From contig CAVOGX010000014.1 in NCBI GenBank assembly GCA_963695505.1, forward strand, positions 806,001 through 870,000: 64,000 bases of DNA. The letters run 5' to 3'. How positions within the stretch are numbered: the first letter of the stretch is position 1; each line of letters starts with the position of its first letter. This document shows, in pieces, positions 17,814 to 26,470 of the stretch. Origin of the DNA: JACSRF01 sp963695505. Its GTDB lineage: Bacteria > Chloroflexota > Anaerolineae > Promineifilales > Promineifilaceae. The translations under genes were made by a program, and so were the position numbers. The notes below the pieces were generated by a model. It had not been told where the DNA came from, made no database searches, and saw only the letters and a program-made list of their open reading frames with translations.

Positions 17814-19455
17814 ATGAGCGCAAAATTACGCATCGTCCCCCTGGGCGGATTAGGCGAAATCGGCAAAAACATGACCGTCATCGAATATGAAGAGGAAATT
17901 CTCATCATCGACTGCTGGCGTCATGTTTCCCGACAACGACATGCTCGGCATCGACATCATCATTCCCGATTTCACCTACATCAAAGACAAAACCGAGAAG
18001 GTGCGGGGCGTCCTCGTCACCCACGGCCACGAAGACCACATTGGCGCCATCGCGCACCTGATGAACGACATCGATGCGCCTATCTACGCCACGCCCCTCA
18101 CCGCCGGGCTGGTGGAGGTGAAGCTGCGGCAGGCCGGGCTTTTGCAAAATGTGGATATTCGCGAATTGCAGGCGGGCGATACCTTGGAAATCGGCAGTTT
18201 TACGGTAGAGCCCTTCCACGTGGCCCACAGCATTCCCGACTGCGTGGGCTTTGGCATCACCACCCCGGTCGGTCTCATTGTGCATACCGGCGACTACAAG
18301 TTTGACCACACGCCCGCCGACGGCTGGCCACCGGACTTTGCCAAGCTGGCGGAATTCTCCAAGCGCGGCGTGCTGTCCCTGCTGGCCGACAGCACCAACG
18401 CCGACCGCCCCGGCTGGACCCCTTCAGAAATGGTGGTGGCCGAAGCGCTTGATGACGTGTTCCGCACGGCTCCGGGGCGCATCATTGTGGCCACCTTTGC
18501 CTCGCTCATTTCGCGCATTCAGCAGGTGGCAGATCTGGCGGAAAAGTACGGCCGTAAACTGGCCATCACCGGCCGCTCCATGCGCGAAAACACCAAAATG
18601 GCCCGCCGCCTGGGCTACCTGGAGATTCCGGACGATCTCATCATTGACGTAGATGAGGCCGTGAATTTGCCGCAGCACGAAGTGGTCATCATGGCTACCG
18701 GCTCCCAGGGCGAGCCGTCAGCCGTCATGGGCCGGCTGGCCCGCGGGCGGCATCGCAACCTGAGCATTTTGGAAGATGACACCGTCGTCTTTTCCGCCTA
18801 TGCCATCCCCGGCAACGAGGAGCTGGTTTTCCGCACCATCAACCAGTTGTTCCGTCGCGGGGCCAACGTCCTTTACGAGCGCATTGCTCCCGTCCACGTT
18901 TCCGGCCACGCCAGCCAGGAAGAAATGAAGCTGATGATTAACCTGGTGCGCCCTAAATTTCTCATTCCCATTCACGGCGAACTGCGCCACTTAAAGCAGC
19001 ATGGCGAACTGGCCAAAAATATGGGTATTCCTGAGGAAAATATCGCCGTGGTGGAAAATGGCACGCCGCTGGAATTAACGGAATCAACGTTAGAAATCAT
19101 GCCGCGCCTGCCCGGGGGCTACGTCTTTGTAGATGGGGCCAGCGTGGGCGAAATTGGCTGGCCGGTGGTGCGCGACCGCGAAGCGCTGGCGCAAAGCGGG
19201 GTGGTTTTTGCCGTGCTGGCCACCAATGACCTGGGCAAGGTAATCGGCCGGCCGGAAATTATTTCGCGGGGCTTTGTCAACCCCAAAGAGTCGGATGAAC
19301 TGCTGGAGGGCGCGTCGGAGGCGATTTTGCGGGCCGCCGACGTGTACAGCAGAATGAAGCGGGGCAAGCTAAACGAAGCCATTGAAGATGCCCTCAGCCG
19401 CTATTTGTACGCCGAAACGGGAAGACGGCCGTTAGTCCACGTGGTTGTAAAGTAA
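17814..19455 (+). CDS. rnj: Ribonuclease J, one frameshift near the N-terminus
   Basis: RNase J is a metallo-beta-lactamase-fold endo- and 5'-exonuclease that matures rRNA and degrades mRNA. About 546 residues start at ATG 17814 with GGAG upstream. Landmarks in order: LGGLGEIGKNMTVIEYEEEILIIDC, then GVMFPDNDMLGID, the zinc motif THGHEDHIGA, HSIPDCVG, HTGDYKFD, then LLADSTNADRPG, MATGSQGEPSAVMGRLARG and the C-terminal HVSGHASQEEMKLMI and LIPIHGELRHL. A single extra base near 17916 shifts the frame (IIDC, then GVMF). Everything else is intact, so the break is probably an artefact. It runs 14 bases before kptA, which suggests a joint RNA-processing operon. Confidence 0.93.
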
Positions 19456-19469
19456 ACAGGGGTGGGCCG

Positions 19470-20030
19470 ATGAACCACCAGCTTGTGCGCTACAGCAAGT
19501 TTTTGAGCCTGGTGCTGCGCCATCGTCCGCAGCGCATTGGTCTAGCGCTGGATCGCGGCGGCTGGGCAAACGTAGCAGAGTTGTTGGCTAAAGCGAACGC
19601 CGCCAACGTACCGCTGACGCCGGACCTGCTGCAGCAGGTGGTGGCCGAAAATGATAAGCAGCGTTTTGCCTTTAACCCTGATGGCATGCGCATTCGCGCC
19701 AGCCAGGGGCATTCGATTCCGGTAGACCTGGGCCTTATGCCGCTGACGCCGCCAGACATCCTGTACCATGGCACTACTACAAAATATGTGGCCTCTATCC
19801 GGCAGCAGGGGCTGCGCCCCCGCCAGCGGCAGTATGTGCATTTATCGGGAGATGTGGAAACGGCCGTGGCCGTTGGGCAGCGTCATGGCGTGCCCATCGT
19901 TCTCACCATTCAGGCTGGGCAAATGCACAAGGACGGCCATATTTTTTATCAATCAGCCAATGGGGTCTGGCTTACCGACCGTGTCCACCCAGAATTTATT
20001 CAATTCCCAAAGGAGCCACCCAATGAGTAA
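19470..20030 (+). CDS. kptA: RNA 2'-phosphotransferase (Tpt1/KptA)
   Basis: A 186-residue protein of the Tpt1/KptA family, which removes an internal 2'-phosphate from RNA using NAD+. Family motifs in order are SKFLSLVLRHRPQRIGLALDRGGWANVAELL, RFAFNPDGMRIRASQGHSIPVDLGL (the R-x-x-QGHS motif), LYHGTTTKYVASIRQQGL (H-G-T), HLSGDVETAVAVGQRHG and VWLTDRVHPEFI. The catalytic RHRP, RASQGHS, HGT and terminal features are present, so it should be active. In bacteria the natural substrate is unclear. It sits 14 bases after RNase J and overlaps the nitroreductase start by eight bases, so the three are one operon. The start has AGGGGTGGGC as a weak ribosome site. Confidence 0.95.
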   Translation: MNHQLVRYSKFLSLVLRHRPQRIGLALDRGGWANVAELLAKANAANVPLTPDLLQQVVAENDKQRFAFNPDGMRIRASQGHSIPVDLGLMPLTPPDILYHGTTTKYVASIRQQGLRPRQRQYVHLSGDVETAVAVGQRHGVPIVLTIQAGQMHKDGHIFYQSANGVWLTDRVHPEFIQFPKEPPNE

Positions 20031-20790
20031 TGCTGTCTTTGACTTGATTTACCAGCACGCCTCCGTGCGCAACTACAAAACCGACCCGATTCCCGCCGAA
20101 ATGGTAGAAGCCATTGTCGCCGCCGGGCAGCGCAGTTCCACGTCGTCTAATTTGCAAATGTACAGCGTCGTGGTCGTTACCGATGCCGTTAAACGAGAGC
20201 GGCTGGCCGAGCTTTGCGGCAGCCAGCAGCACATTCGCCAGGCCCCGGTCTTCATGGCCTGGTGTGCCGATCTGAGCCGCCTGGCACGCATTTGCCAGCG
20301 GCGTGGGTACGAGCAGGTGGCCGATTACGCGGAAAATTACACCCTGGCGGCTGTGGACACAGCAATTCTCATGCAAACCGCCACACTGGCCGCCGAGTCA
20401 TTGGGGCTGGGGATGTGCTACATTGGCGGCATTCGCAACAACCCACAGGAAGTTATTGACCTGCTGCGGCTGCCCCGCCTGGTTTTTCCCATTTCCGGTA
20501 TGACCCTGGGCTGGCCGGCGCGCCCGCACTCGCCGCGCCCTAAGCTGCCCACCCGCACCATCCTGCACTGGGAAGCCTACGACACCGCTGGTGAAGAGGA
20601 GGCGTGGCGAGAATATGACGCAGCCATGATTGCCACCGGCATTTACCAGGGGCGCCAGGTGTCTGTGCCCGGGCGTGAGGGGGAGATAGAAGAGTATGGC
20701 TGGACGGAGCACTCGGCGCGGCGCGTTTCGCGGGTACATCGCGCCGGTCTGCGCGAAGTGCTAGAAAAGCAAGGGTTTTTGTTGAAATGA
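20023..20790 (+). CDS. NADPH-dependent flavin oxidoreductase (NfsA-like nitroreductase)
   Basis: A 255-residue FMN-binding nitroreductase. The FMN-phosphate motif is at the start (LIYQHASVRNYKTDPIP, with the RNY/RxY pattern), followed by AGQRSSTSSNLQMYSVVVV, and by LMQTATLAAESLGLGMCYIGGIRN and GMTLGWPA. These match the NfsA/FRP family, which reduces quinones, nitro compounds or flavins with NADPH. It starts inside the end of kptA, so translation is coupled. The RNA-processing genes upstream do not suggest a common substrate; it may simply be carried with them. Its end faces a terminator hairpin shared with the opposite gene. Confidence 0.9.
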   Translation: MSNAVFDLIYQHASVRNYKTDPIPAEMVEAIVAAGQRSSTSSNLQMYSVVVVTDAVKRERLAELCGSQQHIRQAPVFMAWCADLSRLARICQRRGYEQVADYAENYTLAAVDTAILMQTATLAAESLGLGMCYIGGIRNNPQEVIDLLRLPRLVFPISGMTLGWPARPHSPRPKLPTRTILHWEAYDTAGEEEAWREYDAAMIATGIYQGRQVSVPGREGEIEEYGWTEHSARRVSRVHRAGLREVLEKQGFLLK

Positions 20791-20792
20791 AA

Positions 20793-20823
20793 GAATGGTT
20801 CATTTTGCGAGATTGAACCATTC
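20793..20823 (+). terminator. Bidirectional terminator-like hairpin
   Basis: Arms GAATGGTTCA and TGAACCATTC (10 bp, perfect) flank an 11-base loop in the gap between two convergent genes. The U-tract is weak on both strands, so it may work as a barrier in either direction. Confidence 0.55.
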
Positions 20824-20831
20824 TCAATCGA

Positions 20832-21290
20832 CTACCCTTTTTGTACTGGAATGTAGAGGTACAGCGGGGAATCGGGGTCGTTGGGGTCAAATGTTTCGTC
20901 GTACAGCTCGAATTCGGCGCCGGGGGCGCGCTTGTAGGCTGATTGGGGCAGCCACTTGCCGTAGATGTAGTCAAAGGTGGCGTGGATGGTAGGCAAGGTG
21001 CAGGTGAAGACAGCGTACTCGTTGGCCGGAATCTCCCAGCGCTCCATGTTGGCGGGAACGGCCGTTTCCTCCCCAACCTCAAAGGCAGCCAGATAATCAA
21101 ACTCACCTGTCTCCTCGTTCATGGCGCCACAAGCGCCATAGCAGAGGTCGGGGTTCACAATGTGCGCAATTTTTGCGGTATGCTGCATGAACTCGCCCCA
21201 TAGCTGCGGAATCTCGTTATGCTTGTTTTGCCCGTGATACTTCATCCCCACAACGGTAAATGCTGGTTTGGTAACAATTTGCAGTTCCAT
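20832..21290 (-). CDS. GyrI-like/effector-binding domain protein
   Basis: A 152-residue stand-alone effector-binding domain of the GyrI/SOUL-like superfamily. It begins with MELQIVTKPAFTVVGMKYHG, the usual first strand; residues about 100-120 (ERWEIPANEYAVFTCTLP) are the strand with the 'Y-A-V-F' pattern before the ligand pocket, and the end reads FELYDETFDPNDPDSPLYLYIPVQ, the common terminal strand with its acidic pocket residues. Such domains bind small hydrophobic molecules, either as part of AraC-type regulators or alone. No DNA-binding domain is attached, so it may act as a sequestering or hydrolysing protein. It is isolated, between two convergent/unrelated genes. Confidence 0.85.
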   Translation of the reverse strand: MELQIVTKPAFTVVGMKYHGQNKHNEIPQLWGEFMQHTAKIAHIVNPDLCYGACGAMNEETGEFDYLAAFEVGEETAVPANMERWEIPANEYAVFTCTLPTIHATFDYIYGKWLPQSAYKRAPGAEFELYDETFDPNDPDSPLYLYIPVQKG

Positions 21291-21436
21291 TTGTCATCTC
21301 CTTAAACGAAAAATTTAACAAGGAATTGTGAACGAGAGGTACAGCGCCGAACCTTCACAATTCGTTCTTGCCTATTCATTATTCTGCTTACAGCATAGGG
21401 CAAGAAGTTGACATCTTACGTCATATTTAGCCGGTT

Positions 21437-22645
21437 TTACGGTGTGGGGGTGATGAGCAGGGTGTTGGTGATAGGCACCGTCGCTGTGATTACAGGGGAT
21501 GGTACGGGTGTTGGAGTAGGCACAAACTCAAATTCGGTAGAAATGACCTCGAAGGTGGTGCGGCCCGGTAAAATGGTAACGCTGCGGCGGTATCCGCGGT
21601 CGCCAATGTCTAGCTGCAAGGTGTAATTCCCGGCGGGCAAATCGCCGACGACGAAATTCTCACGCCACACGGGGTCTGAGGCAACAGAGGGGTGATAGGT
21701 GCGCTGCACGCGGCGGGGGCCTTCAACATTGCGGGGGATGAGGGTGATGGTGGCGTCGGAAATGAAACGGCCGTTTCTATCCACAAAGCGCCCTGCCAGC
21801 GTCCCCCACCCTTCAAATGGCACCAGCCACAAGTTCGGATTGCGTGCGCTGGCGTAGTTGTTATCCCCTACGCGCACCTCCAAGTGTAAATGCGGGCCGC
21901 TCACCTGGCCGCTGTCTCCCACCCCGGCCAATAACTGGCCCGCCGCCACATAATCCCCTGGCTGCACAAACAGCTCCAGCGTGTGGGCGTAGAGCGTGTA
22001 CACGTCTTGCCCCTCCCACTGCCAGTCGTGCTGGATGATGATGGTGTTGCCGTAATAGTTGAGGCCATTGCGCGGGCTGGGCAGTGGCCCGGCATGCAAA
22101 ACGGTGCCGCTGCCCGCCGCCAGCACTGGCGTGCCGGGGTCGTTGGGGAAGTCTGCACCGTGGTGAATGCGATAAGGGGCAAGTTCGGGCAGCATCACGT
22201 CGTTGCCAAAGGGATACCACTCCAGGTCATAATTGCGGCTGCCGCTGGGAATGGGGCGCAGCAGCCAATAATGCTCGTCGGGATGAATGGAGAGAGGCGC
22301 TTCATAGGGAGGCGGGCGCCAATCGGCAGGCGCTTCTGGCCCGGCGTCAGGCACAAAAAACTGCTGTGCCTCGCCGGGGCGAATCCCTGCGCCTTCAGGG
22401 GTGGGAATAAAGGCAGCGGCGACTTCCACCGCGCCCGCCGCTGCTTCGGTCGGCGTTGCGGTGACATTCGGCAGCGGGGCCGGCACGACGCTGCCCTGCT
22501 GCGCCACCGCGGGAATAAAGGTGGGCACTTCGGCGACGGGAATGGCTGTGGGGATGGCGGGGGTCAAGGTTGTAGTACAAGCAGGACACAGAGCCACACA
22601 GAGAAGGCACAGAGAGGCACAGAGAGGACGCAAAGAAATTTTCAC
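21437..22645 (-). CDS. M23-family metallopeptidase lipoprotein
   Basis: A 402-residue secreted lipoprotein that should cleave peptidoglycan cross-links or lysostaphin-type peptides. The signal peptide ends in the lipobox LCPAC with the Cys at residue 23. A Pro/Ala-rich linker follows. The M23 domain, residues about 160-290, has the zinc ligands in IHHGADFPND (H-x-x-x-D) and GPHLHLEVRVGDN (HxH), with the typical GTVLHAGP and VAAGQLLAGVGDSGQVSG segments. The last third is a beta-rich region (TFEVISTEFEFVPTP) ending in a Pro-rich tail. The signal peptide is encoded by a tandem CACAGAG-type repeat. It overlaps the upstream PD40 gene by 4 bases, so they are coupled. Confidence 0.9.
   Translation of the reverse strand: MKISLRPLCASLCLLCVALCPACTTTLTPAIPTAIPVAEVPTFIPAVAQQGSVVPAPLPNVTATPTEAAAGAVEVAAAFIPTPEGAGIRPGEAQQFFVPDAGPEAPADWRPPPYEAPLSIHPDEHYWLLRPIPSGSRNYDLEWYPFGNDVMLPELAPYRIHHGADFPNDPGTPVLAAGSGTVLHAGPLPSPRNGLNYYGNTIIIQHDWQWEGQDVYTLYAHTLELFVQPGDYVAAGQLLAGVGDSGQVSGPHLHLEVRVGDNNYASARNPNLWLVPFEGWGTLAGRFVDRNGRFISDATITLIPRNVEGPRRVQRTYHPSVASDPVWRENFVVGDLPAGNYTLQLDIGDRGYRRSVTILPGRTTFEVISTEFEFVPTPTPVPSPVITATVPITNTLLITPTP
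22578..22632. repeat. CACAGAG tandem repeat coding for a signal peptide
   Basis: About five imperfect copies of CACAGAG/GGCACAGAG, read on the plus strand, lie inside the start of the M23 peptidase gene. On the minus strand they give the Leu/Cys-rich run LCASLCLLCVALCP that makes the hydrophobic core and lipobox of the signal peptide. Confidence 0.6.
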
Positions 22646-24927
22646 TCCCCATTCAACTCATCTGCGCGGTAGATTTCGCGCATGGCCACTGCCCAGGTCA
22701 GGTCGCCGCGGTTTTCGTAGTGCCAGAAGCGGATGCCGGGGAAGAAGGTACGCCAGTTGTCGCTGGCGGGTACGCGCTGCCAGCCGTAGTCGGCGGCCAG
22801 GGCGGTAAAGTCCACGTAATACCCGGCGGGAATGGCATCTTTCAGCTTGCCGCCCTCGTTGTAGTAGCGCGGTTCATTGCCATAACGGGCACGAAAGTCC
22901 CAGGGTATGGCGCGCAGCGGCTCGCCCATACTGCCATCTTGCGCCGTGGCCCGCAGGTAAATGCGCCAGTAGGTCTCAGCGCCTACGTCCTCGCGCATAA
23001 TCTCCACCTGGGGGTCAAAGGCTAGAGCATCCTGGTAACGCACGTCAATGGCCCGCCCCGCCTTGTTCCAGCTTTCTGCCGGTTGGCCGGGGAGGGGCTG
23101 GCTGTCCAGGGCCGTAAACATGTTGTCCAACTGCCCCAAATAGTCCCAGCCTGTTTCTTGCACCACGCGCTGGCGCAAAGCCAGGAAAGATTGGTCCACT
23201 TTGTCACTGAGGTAGGGGGATGGGGCGTTGATGGGCACCTGGAAAAGCTGCACGGGCGCGGCCAGAGTGTCGGTGAGTGGCGGGGCCATTGCTTCGATGA
23301 AAAGTGAAGTGCTGTCTAGCCCGTCATCGATGCTTTGCCAGTTGTCAATGACGTCCAGCGGAATGGTCACGGCCGACCAGGAGGGATTGGCCAGGCGGCC
23401 TTCGCTGACAAAAGTTTGCGGGGCCACCCCCCAGGCGTTGGGGTTGCCAGCCATGAGAAAACTGCGCGCTTCTTTGTCCACCACGAAGACCACCGCTTCG
23501 CTGTTCGGCGACCAGGCGGGGTGGTACCCCTGTTGGCCCAGGCTGATGGCGCGGCCGGTGAGGTTGGCGTTTTCGTCCAGGGGCAAGGCAGAAAGGAGGG
23601 GGAAACCGGAGCTGCTGTCGTAGTAGGCCAGGAAACGACCGTCGGGCGCGAAGGCCGGGTGTTCTTCATGCACATCGGGGGAGCTGGTGAGGTTAACGGC
23701 CGTTTCGTCTGAAACCTGGTCCAATGAGAGCATGAATAAATCCGGGTTGCCGCTGCGCCAGCTCACAAAAGCAATGTGCCGCCCGCCCGGTCCCCAGGCA
23801 GGGTCATAATCCAGCGCCGGATTGTCGGTCAGGCGATACGGTCCGCCGCTGCCATCCGCCCGGATAATGAAAATATCCATATTCTGGTTTCGGTACGACT
23901 CATACACCAACCATTGGCCATCGGGTGACCAGTGCGGGTTGCCGTCAAAACCGGGGCTTGTCGTCACGCGGCTGAGCCGCCCAAAGGGCAAGTTATAGAC
24001 GTAAATCTCCCAATCGCCGCTGCGATTAGAGCTGAAGGCAATTTCCCGGCCATCGGGGCTCCACATCGGTTCCCGGTCAACGGCGGGATGGCTGGTCAGG
24101 CGCAGCGGTTCAGCTTTGCCCACCGGCAGCAGGTAAATGTCGCTGTTGCCGTCCAGGTGGCGCATAAATGCCAGGCTGCCGCCTTCAGTAAGAGGATCGG
24201 GAGTGGGCCAGGGCGTGGGCAGAGGCGTGGGTGACGGGGTGGGCGTGACTGGGGCTAGCGGTTCAGGCGTGGAAGTCACCACAAGTACGCGAGAAATGCC
24301 GGCGCGGTTGGCGGCGCTGACGCTTTCGCCGCGTTCCTGGAAGGTAAAAAAGCCCACGAGGATGATGGCAATGGCGCTGACGAACGCCGTAGCCAGGCGC
24401 AGGCGGCGCACGTTTGGGGGAACGGGGATACGCGGGGCTAAAACGGCCGTTTTCGGCGGCTTGGGGCGGCGGAAAAAGACACGCAGCCGGGCGCGGTAAA
24501 CCAGCCACACAGAGCGGCGACGCTGGCGGCGCTGGGCGCGCTGTGGCGCTGTCGCCGCCCACCAGCGGCCAACCAGTCGAGAAACGGCCGTCCAGATGCG
24601 CTGGCCCATCCAGGAAACAGGCCGGTACAGCAGCTCGCTAAGCCAATCCAGCAGCCGCAGCAGCGTGTGCTCATAAAGCAGGCTAATGGGGTAAACCAGC
24701 AAAACCAGAGGCCACCACACCACATAGGTCAGCAGCTTACGCAGCGCCAGACCCATGCGTCCCAGCAATCGCCAAAAAGGCAGAAACGGCCGTGTGACAA
24801 ACAAAAAAGGCCGCCAGATCAGCTTTGACCACAAGCGGCGCATCGCCAGCCCAACCCGGCCTACAAACCGCCAAATTGCCAATAGTACAGCCCACAATTG
24901 CGCAATCATCTTTGGCCAGTGTAGCAT
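22642..24927 (-). CDS. Membrane-anchored PD40/TolB-type beta-propeller protein
   Basis: A 761-residue protein. Residues 1-140 are rich in Trp/Leu/Arg and contain paired amphipathic/hydrophobic stretches (for example RFVGRVGLAMRRLWSKLIW), possibly a membrane-surface region. A clear membrane helix follows at about 185-205 (FVSAIAIILVGFFTF), then a Thr/Pro linker and at least five PD40 blades (PMWSPDGREIAFSSNRSGDWEIY, HWSPDGQWLVYES, AWGPGGRHIAFVSW). The last 250 residues form another domain with a Trp-rich ending and no recognised motif. It is coupled to the M23 peptidase gene downstream. A role in sensing or processing outer wall material is likely; several ACGGCCGT octamers are in the gene. 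Confidence 0.8.
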   Translation of the reverse strand: MLHWPKMIAQLWAVLLAIWRFVGRVGLAMRRLWSKLIWRPFLFVTRPFLPFWRLLGRMGLALRKLLTYVVWWPLVLLVYPISLLYEHTLLRLLDWLSELLYRPVSWMGQRIWTAVSRLVGRWWAATAPQRAQRRQRRRSVWLVYRARLRVFFRRPKPPKTAVLAPRIPVPPNVRRLRLATAFVSAIAIILVGFFTFQERGESVSAANRAGISRVLVVTSTPEPLAPVTPTPSPTPLPTPWPTPDPLTEGGSLAFMRHLDGNSDIYLLPVGKAEPLRLTSHPAVDREPMWSPDGREIAFSSNRSGDWEIYVYNLPFGRLSRVTTSPGFDGNPHWSPDGQWLVYESYRNQNMDIFIIRADGSGGPYRLTDNPALDYDPAWGPGGRHIAFVSWRSGNPDLFMLSLDQVSDETAVNLTSSPDVHEEHPAFAPDGRFLAYYDSSSGFPLLSALPLDENANLTGRAISLGQQGYHPAWSPNSEAVVFVVDKEARSFLMAGNPNAWGVAPQTFVSEGRLANPSWSAVTIPLDVIDNWQSIDDGLDSTSLFIEAMAPPLTDTLAAPVQLFQVPINAPSPYLSDKVDQSFLALRQRVVQETGWDYLGQLDNMFTALDSQPLPGQPAESWNKAGRAIDVRYQDALAFDPQVEIMREDVGAETYWRIYLRATAQDGSMGEPLRAIPWDFRARYGNEPRYYNEGGKLKDAIPAGYYVDFTALAADYGWQRVPASDNWRTFFPGIRFWHYENRGDLTWAVAMREIYRADELNGE

Positions 24928-25003
24928 GGCTGAGTACTATGTCAAGTTAGCCCATTGGTCAGGGTGTAGTAAAAACCCGTAAAGAAAAAAGTTGGACAAA
25001 AAG

Positions 25004-25059
25004 AGCCTCTTGTGATTTTGTTATAGGTACCAAAACCAAAACGAAATCACAAGGAGGCT
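25004..25059 (+). promoter_or_regulatory. RBS-sequestering hairpin before the transposase
   Basis: The arm AGCCTCTTGTGATTT (25004-25018) pairs with AAATCACAAGGAGGCT (25044-25059), with one bulged base, around a 25-base loop. The right arm holds the transposase ribosome site AAGGAGG, four to five bases before ATG 25063. A transcript that enters from outside would fold and hide the ribosome site; a transcript begun inside the loop would not. This is the known way for several insertion sequences to avoid activation by readthrough. Confidence 0.65.
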
Positions 25060-25062
25060 GAA

Positions 25063-26403
25063 ATGGATTTTAACACAAAGCTGGTGAAAGAAGGTGTGGC
25101 GCAAATTGCGAACATGTTAAGCGACCTGGTTGTGACCTATGTGCAAGAAGAAGAAAGTGTGAGCCTCGGCGAGATTGAACAGGGTATGAGGCAGATGTTG
25201 CAGGAAGTTGGGCGACAAGCATTGGGACAAGTCTTGGAAAAGAGTGACCCGGTCGCCCCCAGCATCCGCTGTTCCTGTCAGCACAAAGCCCACTATCGCT
25301 GCCGGCGGGAGGGGATGGTGATCACGGTCTTTGGGCGGGTGAAATACAAGCGAAGTTATTATCTATGTGACCATTGCGGGCGCGGTGAAAACCATTAGAT
25401 ACCCAGATGCAGATCAAGCCGGGAGAAATCAGTCAGGGCTTAAAGCCGTTATTGGCCTTATTGGGCATCCAAACGTCATTTGATGAAGCGGCCAAGTTGG
25501 CCAAAGAGTTACTGTTAGTTGGAAATCAGCGATAACAGTATTCGCAAAGCGGCCCAATGGGTGGGACAAAAACAGGAGGCACTCGAGACAAAATGGGAAA
25601 AGCTGAGTGATTGGCACCATTATATGAATGACCCGGCCCGGCAAGAAGAGCCGGCACCTAGACGGTTGTATGGGTCGATAGATGGGGTGATGGTGCCGAC
25701 TCAGACAGAGTGGCGCGAGTTGAAAACGATTTGTTGGTATGAGGTCAGCCCCCTCTCTGCTCGGCAGTGGCCCTCCAGATACAAAGAGCGCGTGGGGGAA
25801 TTAGAGGCTTTGAAAGCAACAGATATTCGTTATCACTGTGACATTCAGGAAGCAGAGTCGTTTTCGACCCTGCTGTGGGCCACCGGCTGTCATTATTTGG
25901 CTGACCGCGCCCAGGAGTTGATCTTTGTCTGTGATGGCGCCAAATGGATCTGGCGCTTGATTGAGGAGAACTTTCCTCAGGCAATTCAAATTCTGGACTG
26001 GTATCATGCTGTCGAGTATCTGACACCTGTCGCCCAAGCCTTATTTCCAGAGGAAGCCACGCAAGCAGCGTGGCTGACCACGATGAAGGAACACTTATGG
26101 TTCAGTCGCACCCAAACGGTGATTGATCATTGTGCGGCTTTGGCCGACCATGCCCCGGCGTCAGAGCCAGCCGCCACCGCCGCTACTTATTTTCAAAACA
26201 ATCTGGCGCGCATGGATTATGCTTATTTTCGGAAGCAAGGTTATTTCATTGGCAGCGGCACCGTGGAAAGTGGCTGTAAACAAATCGGCACCATGCGTCT
26301 GAAACGTTCTGGCGCACAATGGCTGGAAGAAGGAGCTCGTTTGGTGGCAAAAGCCCGAGCTGTCTGGCTCAGCGGTCAGTGGAAAGAGGTCGTGAATGAT
26401 TAG
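25063..26403 (+). CDS. ISKra4-family transposase, two frameshifts
   Basis: About 446 residues when joined over two breaks, near 25393 and 25517. The N-terminal region (to about residue 110) contains a Cys-rich segment IRCSCQHKAHYRCRREGMV and YYLCDHCGRG, typical for ISKra4 transposases, then QMQIKPGEISQGLKPLLALLG. The catalytic part has the DDE-type aspartates in LYGSIDGVMV and LIFVCDGAKWIW, the helix ILDWYHAVEYL, and the terminal GSGTVESGCKQIGTMRLKRSGAQW with the acidic residue. One break is a missing base, the other an extra G; each could make it inactive, unless this is an assembly error. Its AAGGAGG is in a stable stem. Confidence 0.85.
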
Positions 26404-26470
26404 GCCTCATTACCTTTTGCCATCTAACGAGTTTTTACTGCTCCCCATTGGTCATGGTATCAGGCAGCAA

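Larger units (their letters stand above)
24968..26439 (+). mobile_element. ISKra4-like insertion sequence
   Basis: An element of about 1.47 kb bounded by imperfect inverted ends, AGTAAAAACCCGT (24968-24980) and ACGAGTTTTTACT (26427-26439). Just outside each end is a near-identical stretch, CCCATTGGTCA, at 24951-24961 and 26444-26454, which could be a target duplication or part of the target. The element contains no ACGGCCGT octamer, unlike its surroundings, which suggests a recent arrival. The single transposase gene is broken by two frameshifts. Confidence 0.75.

Noticed and set aside
21983..22672. A 229-residue plus-strand frame over the M23 peptidase
   Set aside because: It is a shadow of the minus-strand gene, whose lipobox and zinc motifs are clear; the shadow has no motif.
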